Part shown: positions 27,676 through 36,636 of the stretch, one piece after another | Layout: each line of letters opens with the position of its first letter | Position numbering within the stretch: the first letter of the stretch is position 1 | Assembly: GCF_040500525.1 (NCBI RefSeq) | Contig: NZ_CP159406.1 | Coordinates: 1-64,000 of the forward strand | Direction: 5' to 3' | Length of the DNA stretch: 64,000 bases | Origin: Azospirillum formosense | GTDB taxonomy: Bacteria; Pseudomonadota; Alphaproteobacteria; Azospirillales; Azospirillaceae | Translations under genes and position numbers: made by a program | Notes under the pieces: generated by a model | Database searches by the model: none | The model's input: the letters and a program-made list of their open reading frames with translations, nothing else | What the model was told of the DNA's origin: nothing

Positions 27676-28716
27676 GTGACCCAAGGAATAGATATTCATT
27701 TATTTAGCGCCGCCGGTCACAACAATTACGGCGACGATCTGATCACAGAAATGTGGCTTGAGAAGCTGCGCAACGCGAAAGCGAAAATCTCTTTGTATTG
27801 TGGCGGGGCGTTCAAACCTGACGCAGTCTATAAAAATCTTTCGGGAATCCATAATTTTTGGAATGGTGTTGAAAAAATTCCGAGCATGACGGGAGACAAG
27901 GACCTCGTCATTCTTACCGGTGGCGGATATTCAAATATACTTTTCGATGTTTCGCCACGTTTGTTTCGTGCGATCGCTCGCGCGCCAGCCAACTCTGTGA
28001 TTTGGACAGGGGCTGACATCTTTCCGCAAAGCGATGAAACCATGGCGCTCTTGGAGAACTGCCGATCGTCTTTCCGTTTTGTGGAAACACGCGACAAAAC
28101 ATCTTGTGATCTTTTCAATCGTGCCGGAATCAAGGCGCGCTGTGGCGTCGATGACATTTTCATGTTTCCAAAGTCAAGAATCGCTGAGGTTTTCCCGAGT
28201 GAAAATAGAAACCTCATTTTGAACGTTCAAAATCAATTCGTCGACAGTGCGTCGTTGAATGACGTAACGAAGATGATTGAGCATCGTTTCGCGTCTGAAG
28301 GTTTCGACAGAATCGTTTCGTATGAATTGTGCAGAGACTCGGACAGCGACATAGCTGAGATTTTGCTGAAAAAAGGGCTCCCCGTGTCGATTGTCACTCG
28401 CGACATGATTGGCAACAGGTCCTTGAGAATACCAAGCAAATCAAAATACATAACGACGCGATTCCATTTCCATCTGGCCATGTGCCGTATTGGAGCGGAA
28501 GGAACCTGCATATCCCTTAACGAATATTACGACAACAAGCATAGGGCCGTGATTGAACACTTTCCCAAGGCCAAGAGAAGCATTGTGTGGTCGACAAAAG
28601 CGAATGAGACCATTTCATATTACAAGAATTTCCCGTGGATTTCCTCTTTTCGAGACGGAAATCTAATGAAGCGCAAACGGGGTACGGTCGCCGAGACCAT
28701 TGAGGGCTTTCTGTAA
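27676..28716 (+). CDS. Polysaccharide pyruvyl transferase family protein
   Basis: 346 residues from a GTG at 27676, preceded by GGAG about ten bases upstream. The N-terminal HLFSAAGHNNYGDDLITEMW (GNxGD-like), the middle DLVILTGGGYSNILFD (GGG loop) and, near residue 262, KYITTRFHFHLAMCRIGAEG (TRxHxxL-type motif) place it in the CsaB/ExoV-like ketal-pyruvyltransferase superfamily. These enzymes add pyruvate from PEP to a sugar, giving the polymer negative charge. Codon use is strongly AT-biased compared with rmlD upstream, a sign of separate acquisition. It ends at the convergent double terminator shared with the minus-strand operon. Confidence 0.82.
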   Translation: MTQGIDIHLFSAAGHNNYGDDLITEMWLEKLRNAKAKISLYCGGAFKPDAVYKNLSGIHNFWNGVEKIPSMTGDKDLVILTGGGYSNILFDVSPRLFRAIARAPANSVIWTGADIFPQSDETMALLENCRSSFRFVETRDKTSCDLFNRAGIKARCGVDDIFMFPKSRIAEVFPSENRNLILNVQNQFVDSASLNDVTKMIEHRFASEGFDRIVSYELCRDSDSDIAEILLKKGLPVSIVTRDMIGNRSLRIPSKSKYITTRFHFHLAMCRIGAEGTCISLNEYYDNKHRAVIEHFPKAKRSIVWSTKANETISYYKNFPWISSFRDGNLMKRKRGTVAETIEGFL

Positions 28717-28736
28717 AATCTGGCCGCCATCCGGAG

Positions 28737-28762
28737 ACGAACACCGGCCGGCCGGTGTTCGT
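28737..28762. terminator. Palindromic terminator between convergent genes (first)
   Basis: A 26-bp perfect palindrome (13-bp arms, ACGAACACCGGCC) 21 bases after the pyruvyltransferase stop. It has no clear U-tract. Confidence 0.55.
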
Positions 28763-28789
28763 CACGGCCGCCCCCGCCGACCGAAGCAA

Positions 28790-28819
28790 GCGCAAAGCCT
28801 GATGGGTCAGGCTTTGCGC
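28790..28819. terminator. Terminator between convergent genes (second)
   Basis: A 13-bp perfect stem (GCGCAAAGCCTGA) with a 4-base loop, ten bases from the stop codon of the minus-strand membrane protein. It can act in either direction and separates the two converging operons. Confidence 0.6.
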
Positions 28820-28828
28820 CCCACGACG

Positions 28829-31252
28829 TCAGTTGGGTGAGGCGCCGTCAGCGCACGAGGAGCCGGGCTTGACCTGGATCGGCATGTTTCCGCCCCAGGC
28901 GATGGGCCGGCTGTCGTTGGGAAAGCGCATTTCCGGGGTGGACGCGACCAATCGGACCGACAGGCTGTCCTGGGGGGAGCGGAGGGTGAAGGACACGGCC
29001 CGGGGGGATTGAATGGTTCCGCCGGCGATCTTCAGAATGTCCGGCTCGGCTTTGCCATCGGTCTCGACCGACAGGGTTGTATCGCCCTCTCCGCCGAACG
29101 CCTCCAGAGTGACGCACGCGACGCCATTGGCCAAGTTCACATCCAGCCTGGAATCCTTGCGGAACCATCGGAACTTGCGGTCGCCTACCGTTTCCAGCCC
29201 ATAGGCCCCGTCGCTCACGAGCGCGGTGCGGCTCTGCGTGTCGATGATATCGACCAGGGAAGGCAATACGATACGTCCCGAACCATCGAAGTCCATGGAC
29301 AGAAGAACGGCTCCGCTTTGCGGCAGGGTGCTCATAAGCTCAAGATGAGCCTTGTGCCGACGGGCCATCCTCTCCAGCGAGAACAGCTCGGTGGTGGGCA
29401 CGATCAGGCCGATGGACTTGAGGTCGGGAAGTGTCTCCTCAAACGTGCGTCTCCGGTACACGGATGGATAGCCGCCAAACATCTGGAAGCTGTAAAAGTA
29501 ATCAGGCAGAAGCGACGGCTCGATGAAGATCCGTCGTCCGCGCAGATTCAGCCACACCTGCTCCGCCGCCACCGCCATATCCGCGTCGATGGAGCCGCCG
29601 ACCGTGCTGTAGGTGGGCGCCGTGGTGTAGCGCGCGATCGGAAGGCCGGGCCTGGCGGCGATCAGGGCGGAGACCGCAACGATGCCGGCCAGGACGGCGT
29701 AACCAGTGGCTTCGCCCCTGCCGGTTCCCAGGCCGGCCGGCCGCCACGCCCGCCACGCAAAGCCCAGGCCCGCCACGGCGATCGCGCTGAACATGGCGCC
29801 GCCATACCACAGGGGCACATCCTTGATCAGGTCCCATTGATTGAAGGGCGACAGGACGCGCAGGCCGAGATGCAGATGGACGAGGATTACGACCAACGTC
29901 GCCAAGGGCATGGCGGCCACGGCGATCAGCGCGGGAGGCAGGCTCCTTCCGACGAAGGCCATAACGGCCATCACGGCCAGGCCCAGCGCGATGACGGCCG
30001 GCTGGGAAGGGTAGAAGAACATCAGTTTGATGAAGCCGGTTTCGCCATCCAGCGGAGGCCTGACCTCAACAACCTCCGACCCGTCGGCGTTAATCCACGC
30101 CATGATCTTCACTTCGGCAGGGAGAAGCAGCGCGCAGGCGATCATCAGCAGGACGGGAAGGGCCGGCAGCAGAAAACTGATGCTTTTGCGCAGGCGGGCC
30201 AGCGTCGAACCGAACCGTCCAACCGCCGCAAGGGCCAGAAGGGCGCCCAGAGCGGCCACGCCGTAGGCGAGCAGGAGAAGCCAGTACGGCTTGCGTATCA
30301 TGCCCGCAACGGCAACCGGCAAGGTGACCGCGTTGATGATCAGGAGCCAAAGGGCGACCGTCCGGAACTGCGCCGCGGTGGCCGCGAAGATCAGCCAGAG
30401 CGCCAGGGCGATCAGCATGTAGGGTACGGTGACGATCCCCAGGACCGCCGCGACGGCGAAGAACAGTCCGGCCTCGACCCCACGGGTCTCGACGTCCGGT
30501 CGACAAAGGGTCGCCATGAAGGCAACGCTGAACAGAACGCCGTAGATGGAGTCCTTGCCCAGCTCGATCACGCCGTAGAGGCCGAACACGCTGACCAGCA
30601 TCAGAAGAGCCAGAAGCGCGGCGCTGACCAGAGGATGCGGCAATTCGAGCGCCCGGACGACGTAGACGCAGACGAAGACCGCGATCACCAGCAGCAACGG
30701 CTTGAAGCCTGCGGCGATCGTCACCAGGGGAATGTCCGGCAAGGCCGTTCCCACCGGTGCGATCAGGCCGGAGAAGCCGATCATCGAATCCGCCGGGCCG
30801 ATCCGCCCCCAAAGGACCTCCTGCGTCCAAAGAAGCTGCCCGGAATCGAACGTGTGCGGGAATTGCAGGAACGCCCAGACGCCGATCGTCAGCGCGGCAA
30901 GCGTGGCGGCCACGGCCCAGGGGTTGGCCCATTCCCGGACGATCCGCCGCATCTCGGCCATGGGACGGACGGTTGCCGCGAGAAGGGCGACGATCCCAAG
31001 GTCCGTCCCCAACTGGATCGGAACCAGCAAAGCCGGGGAACGGAACATGTCCAGCTTGAACAGGACCAGAAAACGAACGGCCCCCCACATCATTCCCCAG
31101 CCGAAGACCGACAATATGTTGGCGGAGCTGTCGTCCATACGCACCACTCCCCTCTTGGCGAGGGACGCATGAACGGTCAATCCAACAAGAATTATTGAAA
31201 AGAACGAATGAATGGTGGCGTAGGAGAGTATTGTCAGAAAACTATCCGGCAT
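28829..31252 (-). CDS. Large polytopic membrane protein, possible GT-C-type transferase
   Basis: 807 residues. It has about 13-15 hydrophobic segments between residues 5 and 530 (for example FSIILVGLTVHASL, AVAATLAALTIGVWAFLQF, LFFAVAAVLGIVTVPYMLI, VPLWYGGAMFSAIAVAGLGF). A C-terminal soluble part of about 270 residues is beta-rich and probably periplasmic. No family is recognised with certainty. Size, membrane/periplasmic layout and position at the end of an operon with a GtrB-like enzyme and a flippase-like protein suggest a GT-C glycosyltransferase using a polyprenyl-phosphate sugar; this is inference. The acidic loop FPHTFDSGQLLWTQEVLWGR could hold catalytic residues. GAGG precedes the ATG. 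A 165-base gap separates it from rfbF. Confidence 0.7.
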   Translation of the reverse strand: MPDSFLTILSYATIHSFFSIILVGLTVHASLAKRGVVRMDDSSANILSVFGWGMMWGAVRFLVLFKLDMFRSPALLVPIQLGTDLGIVALLAATVRPMAEMRRIVREWANPWAVAATLAALTIGVWAFLQFPHTFDSGQLLWTQEVLWGRIGPADSMIGFSGLIAPVGTALPDIPLVTIAAGFKPLLLVIAVFVCVYVVRALELPHPLVSAALLALLMLVSVFGLYGVIELGKDSIYGVLFSVAFMATLCRPDVETRGVEAGLFFAVAAVLGIVTVPYMLIALALWLIFAATAAQFRTVALWLLIINAVTLPVAVAGMIRKPYWLLLLAYGVAALGALLALAAVGRFGSTLARLRKSISFLLPALPVLLMIACALLLPAEVKIMAWINADGSEVVEVRPPLDGETGFIKLMFFYPSQPAVIALGLAVMAVMAFVGRSLPPALIAVAAMPLATLVVILVHLHLGLRVLSPFNQWDLIKDVPLWYGGAMFSAIAVAGLGFAWRAWRPAGLGTGRGEATGYAVLAGIVAVSALIAARPGLPIARYTTAPTYSTVGGSIDADMAVAAEQVWLNLRGRRIFIEPSLLPDYFYSFQMFGGYPSVYRRRTFEETLPDLKSIGLIVPTTELFSLERMARRHKAHLELMSTLPQSGAVLLSMDFDGSGRIVLPSLVDIIDTQSRTALVSDGAYGLETVGDRKFRWFRKDSRLDVNLANGVACVTLEAFGGEGDTTLSVETDGKAEPDILKIAGGTIQSPRAVSFTLRSPQDSLSVRLVASTPEMRFPNDSRPIAWGGNMPIQVKPGSSCADGASPN

Positions 31253-31417
31253 TTCTCAGCCTCAAAGGATACAGACGCTGGAACAGCATGAGGCGAAGGA
31301 TGCACTTGCCATTGTCAAGCCAGCCATCCTTCGCCCCGGAGCGGTGTGTCCCGCAGGGTCCTTCGACGGGAACGGCATCGCCGAAATCGGCCTTGCGGCC
31401 AGCGATGCCCCCGACCC

Positions 31418-32191
31418 TCAAGTCCAGCTTTTCCAGGGAGCCGCGCCGGAGGCCCAGAGGTCCTCCAACTGGCGCTTGTCGCGCAGGGTATCGACGGGCT
31501 GCCAGAATCCCCGGTGCTTGTACGCCTGCAGATTGCCCTGGTTGGCGAGTTGCTCCAGCGGCTCGTTCTCCCAGCTCGTGGCGTCGCCCTCGATCAGATC
31601 GATAGCGCTGGGCTCCAGGACGAAGAAGCCGCCGTTGATCCAGCCCACTTCGTCGCGCGGCTTCTCGCGGAAGGCGCGCACCTTGTCGTCGCCATCGATT
31701 TCCAGGACACCGAAACGACCGGGCGGTTGAACCGCCGTGACCGTCGCCGTCTTGCCGTGGCTGCGGTGGAAGGCGGCCAACTGGCGGATGTTCACATCGG
31801 CCACGCCGTCTCCATAGGTCAGCATGAAGGTCTCGTCGCCGATGAAGGGACGGACCCGCTTCAGGCGGCCGCCGGTCATCGTGTTCGGTCCGGTGTCCAC
31901 CAGCGTGACCTTCCACGGTTCGGTCACGGCGTTGTACTGGCGGGTCTCCCCCGTCACAAAATCGAAGGTGACGTCGCTTGTATGAAGAGCGTAGTTCGAA
32001 AAGTATTCCTTAATATAATACCCCATATAACCCAGGCAAATCACAAAATCATTGAAACCGTTTTGGCTGTATATCTTCATGATATGCCAAAGAAGCGGCT
32101 TGCCACCAACTTCGATCATCGGTTTCGGCTTGGTCTGCGTCTCTTCGGAAATACGCGTCCCAAGGCCTCCGGCAAGAATGACAACTTTCAT
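31418..32191 (-). CDS. rfbF: Glucose-1-phosphate cytidylyltransferase
   Basis: 257 residues, full length for the family. It begins MKVVILAGGLGTRISEETQT and includes KPMIEVGGKPLLWHIMKIYS, MLTYGDGVADVN and WINGGFFVLEPSAIDLIEGD, the RfbF/DdhA signature. It makes CDP-glucose from glucose-1-P and CTP, the first step of CDP-deoxyhexose synthesis. AAGGGG precedes the ATG. It is 26 bases after the GT2 gene. Together with rfbG (34175) it supplies CDP-4-keto-6-deoxyglucose. Confidence 0.96.
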   Translation of the reverse strand: MKVVILAGGLGTRISEETQTKPKPMIEVGGKPLLWHIMKIYSQNGFNDFVICLGYMGYYIKEYFSNYALHTSDVTFDFVTGETRQYNAVTEPWKVTLVDTGPNTMTGGRLKRVRPFIGDETFMLTYGDGVADVNIRQLAAFHRSHGKTATVTAVQPPGRFGVLEIDGDDKVRAFREKPRDEVGWINGGFFVLEPSAIDLIEGDATSWENEPLEQLANQGNLQAYKHRGFWQPVDTLRDKRQLEDLWASGAAPWKSWT

Positions 32192-32217
32192 TGATGCACC
32201 CCTTGAAGCAAGCCGTC

Positions 32218-33240
32218 TCAGCAGATCTTATCGGCGAGCAAAGTTTCCGCATGCGCCCGGTCTGTTTGGCCGGTTGTCGTGATCGCACCATCTCGCGGCC
32301 GATCGATGACACTCTCGATGATGACAAAAGGCGAGCGCTTTACATTCTTGTAAATCCTTCCAATGTATTCCCCTATGATTCCGAGGAAGAACGCATTCAT
32401 TCCAATCGAAAGAAGAAGGAGAATACTGCCGCTCGCCAAGCCTTCCGGCCAGTCATAGCGGATGAAGACGCGGCTGACGATGTAATAGAGCGTGCCGAGA
32501 ATGGACAGCAGCACCATGAAGGCGCCCATCAAGGTGGCCAGCCGAAGCGGAATGACGGAATGGTTGAGGATTCCGTCGGCCGCCAGATTGATCAGGTGAC
32601 GCAGTTTGAACTTGCTGGCGCCCACGGCACGGGCGCTGCGGTCGTAGGGCACGCCGATTTGGGAGAAGCCCAGCGTCGCGATCATGCCGCGAATGTAGGG
32701 CTGCTGGTCCTCGATCTTGCACAGCTCGTCCAGCACGACGCGGTCGATCAGGCGGAAGTCGCCGGCGTCGTGCGGGAGATGATCCTCGCTGAGCGCGTCG
32801 ATCATCCGGTAGAAGATCTTGCGCGTGGTGGACATCACGGGGGATTCCTCCGGCCGCGAGCGGCGGACGCCGTAAACCACCTTGTGCCCTTCCTCCCACA
32901 GCTGGATGAAGCGGGCGATCAACTCGGGCGGGTCCTGAAGGTCGCAGTCGATCTGAATGGCCGCCGCCCCCCGAGCGTGGCGGTAGTTGGTGAGGATCGA
33001 CTTCTGGAACCCGAAATTGCGCGAGAAGCGGATGACCCGGACCCGCGGGTCGCGCTGCGCCAGCGTGGCCAGTTCCTCGAAGGTCCGGTCGGTGCTGTGG
33101 TTGTCCGTGATGACCAGCTCGAAATCATAGCGGTCGGACAACGGCTCCATAACCGCGCTGATCCGCTTGTACAGCGGCTCGATGTTTCCTTCCTCGTTGA
33201 GAACGGGAACGCAGATGGAGATCAGCTTGGTTTCAGTCAT
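32218..33240 (-). CDS. GtrB/DPM1-like GT2 glycosyltransferase with two C-terminal membrane helices
   Basis: 340 residues. The GT-A domain has ISICVPVLNEEGNIEPLYKR, ELVITDNHSTDRTFEEL, AIQIDCDLQDPPELI (the DxD/QD site) and GVRRSRPEES. Two helices follow near residues 240-262 (LMGAFMVLLSILGTLYYIVS) and 276-300 (ILLLLSIGMNAFFLGIIGEY), then a short tail. This is the architecture of polyprenyl-phosphate glycosyltransferases (GtrB, ArnC, DPM1), which put a sugar on undecaprenyl phosphate at the inner face of the membrane. The ATG at 33240 overlaps the upstream stop by four bases. The likely donor is the CDP-6-deoxyhexose made by its operon partners. Confidence 0.9.
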   Translation of the reverse strand: MTETKLISICVPVLNEEGNIEPLYKRISAVMEPLSDRYDFELVITDNHSTDRTFEELATLAQRDPRVRVIRFSRNFGFQKSILTNYRHARGAAAIQIDCDLQDPPELIARFIQLWEEGHKVVYGVRRSRPEESPVMSTTRKIFYRMIDALSEDHLPHDAGDFRLIDRVVLDELCKIEDQQPYIRGMIATLGFSQIGVPYDRSARAVGASKFKLRHLINLAADGILNHSVIPLRLATLMGAFMVLLSILGTLYYIVSRVFIRYDWPEGLASGSILLLLSIGMNAFFLGIIGEYIGRIYKNVKRSPFVIIESVIDRPRDGAITTTGQTDRAHAETLLADKIC

Positions 33241-34178
33241 CTCAGGGCGCTTCCATGAGCGTGAAAAGCCGCGATTGTTTCCCGGATGCCATCCTTCAGC
33301 CCGACCTTTGGCCTCCAGGCGGTGGACGCAACGAACCGGCCGTTGTCCCCGACCATCCACATGATGTCGTCCGGACGGTAGGGCCGCGCGCCGAAGTTGA
33401 ACCGGTCGGGCCGGCAGCCAAGGGCGGCGGCCACCTCTTCGGCAACGGAACGGATGGAGGTGGCCTGTCCGGAGCACAGGTTCATCGGACCGAGCCGCCC
33501 CTGCAAGGCGGCTTCGGCGGCGGCAATCAGCCCTTCCACCACATCCCCGATGAACAGCATGTCGCGCATCTGCTCACCCGGCGTCAGATCCACCGTCTCA
33601 CCCGCGGAAAGGCGGCGAAGGATGTAGGGGATCAGGCGGTTCGGTCCTTCGCCGGGGCCATACACCCCGAACAGACGCAGCCATTGGAACGCCAAGCCGG
33701 CGCTCGCCGCCATGGATTGGCCGACCAGCCCTCCGGCGGCCTTGCTGGCGCCGTAGAGCGCCGTCGCGGTCAAGGGCGCTTCCTCACGCAGCCGAACGCC
33801 CTGGCCCGCCGGCCCGCAATCGGCGTATTCCGAACAGGACCCACTGTACACGAAGGCCCGCGCCCCCATCCGCCGGGACAGTTCGACCATGGCCCGGGTG
33901 CCGGCCACGTTGGCGTCGAACATCGCTTCGGGGGACCGCTGCTCCGGAGCGACCCCGTAGGCGGCCAGGTGAAAGACCACATCGACGCGCCGGTCACCCG
34001 GATCGACCGCCCCGGCTTGGCTCAGCGACGGCACGCGCAGGACGGAACAGCCCGGCGGAGCGGGAGCGTCGCCGCGGACGAGACAGGTGACCGCGACCCC
34101 GGCTTCCGTCAAGGCCCGCACCAGAGCCGAGCCGATGAAGCCGCTTCCCCCGGTCACCAGCGCGCTGGAGAAGGTCAT
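33237..34178 (-). CDS. NAD(P)-dependent SDR, probable CDP-4-keto-6-deoxyhexose reductase
   Basis: 313 residues from the ATG at 34178, which overlaps the rfbG stop by four bases. NAD loop VTGGSGFIGSALVRAL; catalytic Ser/Tyr/Lys in YSGSCSEYAD and YGASKAAGGLV; the C-terminal region RPYRPDDIMWMVGDNGRF fits the RfbJ/abequose or paratose synthase-like group. Flanked by CDP-glucose 4,6-dehydratase and a CDP-sugar-compatible GT2, it most likely reduces the 4-keto group. As no 3-dehydrase (rfbH) is present, the product would be a CDP-6-deoxyhexose rather than a 3,6-dideoxyhexose. Product stereochemistry is unknown. Confidence 0.8.
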   Translation of the reverse strand: MTFSSALVTGGSGFIGSALVRALTEAGVAVTCLVRGDAPAPPGCSVLRVPSLSQAGAVDPGDRRVDVVFHLAAYGVAPEQRSPEAMFDANVAGTRAMVELSRRMGARAFVYSGSCSEYADCGPAGQGVRLREEAPLTATALYGASKAAGGLVGQSMAASAGLAFQWLRLFGVYGPGEGPNRLIPYILRRLSAGETVDLTPGEQMRDMLFIGDVVEGLIAAAEAALQGRLGPMNLCSGQATSIRSVAEEVAAALGCRPDRFNFGARPYRPDDIMWMVGDNGRFVASTAWRPKVGLKDGIRETIAAFHAHGSALR

Positions 34179-35254
34179 GCCCCGGTCCGCTCCATGTAGT
34201 CGGCGAGCTGCCGGTCGAGCAGGGATGACGTCGCACCGGGATTCTCGGAATGCGCGCGGTACCATTCGGCCGTCAGCCTGACGGTCTCGTCGAAATCGAG
34301 CGCCGGATGCCAGTTGAGCCGCGCCATCGCCTGGGCGATGTCCAGCTTGAGGAAGTTCGCCTCGGGCAGCGCCGAGGGAACATGCCGGACCTCGATGGGG
34401 TTTCCGCCCCAGGAGGCGATGAAGCGCTCCGTCAGCGTCCCGACATTCGCCTCGTTGCGCATCCCGGGGCCGAAGTTCCACGCCGTGGCGACGTCCATCC
34501 CGTCCTCCTGATGGAGGCGATGGGCGAGCGTCAGGTAGCCGCGGACGAGTTCGAGGACATGCTGCCAGGGACGGGTCGCCTGCGGATTGCGCAGCACGAT
34601 CGGCTCGCCGGCCAGAATGGCCGCGACGATGTCGGGAACGATCCGGTCCTCCGACCAGTCACCGCCGCCAATGACGTTGCCGCCGCGCGCGGTCGCCATC
34701 CGGACCCGCCCGTCCTTGGCGAACATCGTCTGGCGATAGGCGGAGGCCACCAGCTCCGCACAGGCCTTGCTGGCGCTGTAAGGATCCTTGCCGCCGAGAG
34801 CGTCGGTTTCGCGGTAGCCCCACACCCACTCCCGGTTCTCGTAGCATTTGTCGGTCGTGACGGCGACGATGCTGCGCACCGACGGGCAGGAGCGGGCGGC
34901 CTCCAGGACATGGACCGTCCCCATGACGTTCGAGGCGAAGGTCTCGACCGGCTCCCGGTAGGAACGGCGGACCAGAGCCTGGGCGGCCAGATGGAAGACG
35001 ATCTCGGGCTGCGCGCGATCGAAGACCTGGGCGACGGGCTCCAGGCTTCGGATGTCGCCGATGACGGAGGTCATGCCCTCGGCGATCCGCGCCTCTTCGA
35101 AGAGGCTGGGCCGGCCCTCCTCCGGCGGCAGCGAAAGGCCGGTGACCTCAGCCCCGCAGCGTTTCAGCCAAGCGCACAGCCAGCCCCCCTTGAAGCCGGT
35201 GTGACCGGTGACCAGAACGCGCTTGCCCGCATAGAATTCCCGCAGAATGCTCAT
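34175..35254 (-). CDS. rfbG: CDP-glucose 4,6-dehydratase
   Basis: 359 residues. VLVTGHTGFKGGWLCAWLKR is the RfbG-specific NAD loop (GHTGFKG). IVFHLAAQALVRRSYREPVE, VTTDKCYENREW and YSASKACAELVASAYR (catalytic Tyr/Lys) also match. GGNVIGGGDWSEDRIVPDIV is diagnostic. It converts CDP-glucose to CDP-4-keto-6-deoxyglucose. The stop overlaps the next ATG by four bases; upstream the FAD oxidoreductase ends 24 bases away. Confidence 0.96.
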   Translation of the reverse strand: MSILREFYAGKRVLVTGHTGFKGGWLCAWLKRCGAEVTGLSLPPEEGRPSLFEEARIAEGMTSVIGDIRSLEPVAQVFDRAQPEIVFHLAAQALVRRSYREPVETFASNVMGTVHVLEAARSCPSVRSIVAVTTDKCYENREWVWGYRETDALGGKDPYSASKACAELVASAYRQTMFAKDGRVRMATARGGNVIGGGDWSEDRIVPDIVAAILAGEPIVLRNPQATRPWQHVLELVRGYLTLAHRLHQEDGMDVATAWNFGPGMRNEANVGTLTERFIASWGGNPIEVRHVPSALPEANFLKLDIAQAMARLNWHPALDFDETVRLTAEWYRAHSENPGATSSLLDRQLADYMERTGA

Positions 35255-35278
35255 CCGATCGATCCCTTGGGCTGCTGG

Positions 35279-36628
35279 TCAGGCCGGAACGGCTTGGGGA
35301 CGGGTGGAAGCCAACTGTTCCGCGATCTTGATGCCGATCGCCCGCCCGTCGCGAATGGCGTAATTGGTGCCCCGGTCCTCCGGATAGATCTGCGCCATGG
35401 TCGCGAGATGGACCCCCGCCACGGGCGTGTCGGCCGACGGCATGATGCGGGAGTAATGCGGTTCGGCGATCGGCTGGGCATAGGCCGCCCGCCACACGTC
35501 GTGGCCTTTGATCCAGGACCGGTCGAACGACGGGAACATCCGCTGGACGTGCGGCAGGGCGTAGTTCAGCATCTCGTCCCTGTCCATGCGGTAGAGCGGA
35601 TCGCTTTCCGGCAGGTACCGCGACAGATAGACGATGTGCTTTCCACCGTAGGAGCTCGCCGGCTCGAAGTTGGTGTGCTCGATGATCCCGACGAAGGGGA
35701 AGCTCGGGTCGTTCACGTTGAGCCAGTAGGTCTCGGACAGGCTGCGGTCGAGCTGCAGGACCAGGCAGACGTTGGCGAGATACTTGACCCGCCGCAGCCG
35801 CTCGGCGTAGGCGGCGTCATGCGGCGCCATCAGATCGGCGACGATCGGCAGGGCCGGGGTGCACAGGACGGCGTCGGCGTCGATCGTGCCGTCGGCGGTC
35901 TCGACACCGGAGACCCGCCCGTTCTCGACACGCAGGCCCCGGGCCGGGGTCGAGTAGCGGATCGTGCCGCCGAGTTCGGTCACGCGCGCCGCCAGGCTGT
36001 TGGCCAGGGCGGCGAAGCCGCCCCGGTAGTAGGCGAGCATCTCGGCGCCGCCCTTCGCCCGGCTGCCGCCGCGCAGGACCAGCTTCTTCCAGAACCAGAC
36101 CGCCGAAACCTGATCGGCGAAGGCGCCGAACTTGCCGACCAGCAGCGGCTCCCAGACGACGCGGTAGACCTCCTTGCCGCACAACCCGATCAGCCAATCC
36201 TTGGCGGTCAGATGCTCGATGGTGCGCCAGTCCTTGACCAGGCGAACCTGGAAGACCAGCAGGCCCAGACGAATGCGGTCGATCAGGCCGAGCGGGTTGA
36301 AGCGCAGAACGTCCATCGGGCTGCTCAGGCGAAAGAAATTCTTCGCGTAATACATGCCGGTGCGGGTCTGGCGGTAAACGATGTTCTCGGTCTCGCCCAA
36401 CTCCTCCACCAGATCGGTGACGTAGCGGTCGTTGGTGAACCAGTGATGATAGAAGCGCTCAAGGACCGAGCCGCCGATATCGAAACCCGCGGCCAGCCCG
36501 CCGGGCTCGCTGTCGCTTTCCAGGACGGTGACGCGATGGCCCGCCTTGCACAGTTCATAGGCGGCCGACAGACCGGTGAAGCCAGCACCGATGACGACGA
36601 CGTGACGGGGATGGTTGGTCGCGGGCAT
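35279..36628 (-). CDS. FAD-dependent NAD(P)-binding oxidoreductase (amine-oxidase/UDP-galactopyranose-mutase-like)
   Basis: 449 residues. It starts with a dinucleotide-binding motif VVVIGAGFTGLSAAYELCKA followed by VLESDSEPGGLAAGF, and ends with a second FAD-contacting motif (GVHLATMAQIYPEDRGTNYA). The body (LERFYHHWFTNDRYV, DWLIGLCGKEVYRVVWEPLL) matches the protoporphyrinogen-oxidase-like flavoproteins often found in polysaccharide operons, sometimes annotated as UDP-galactopyranose mutase-like. The reaction is not certain: sugar-ring contraction or oxidation of a lipid-linked or nucleotide sugar is possible. It sits 8 bases downstream of the flippase-like gene and upstream of rfbG, so it is part of the CDP-sugar operon. 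Confidence 0.82.
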   Translation of the reverse strand: MPATNHPRHVVVIGAGFTGLSAAYELCKAGHRVTVLESDSEPGGLAAGFDIGGSVLERFYHHWFTNDRYVTDLVEELGETENIVYRQTRTGMYYAKNFFRLSSPMDVLRFNPLGLIDRIRLGLLVFQVRLVKDWRTIEHLTAKDWLIGLCGKEVYRVVWEPLLVGKFGAFADQVSAVWFWKKLVLRGGSRAKGGAEMLAYYRGGFAALANSLAARVTELGGTIRYSTPARGLRVENGRVSGVETADGTIDADAVLCTPALPIVADLMAPHDAAYAERLRRVKYLANVCLVLQLDRSLSETYWLNVNDPSFPFVGIIEHTNFEPASSYGGKHIVYLSRYLPESDPLYRMDRDEMLNYALPHVQRMFPSFDRSWIKGHDVWRAAYAQPIAEPHYSRIMPSADTPVAGVHLATMAQIYPEDRGTNYAIRDGRAIGIKIAEQLASTRPQAVPA

Positions 36629-36636
36629 GTCTGGAC

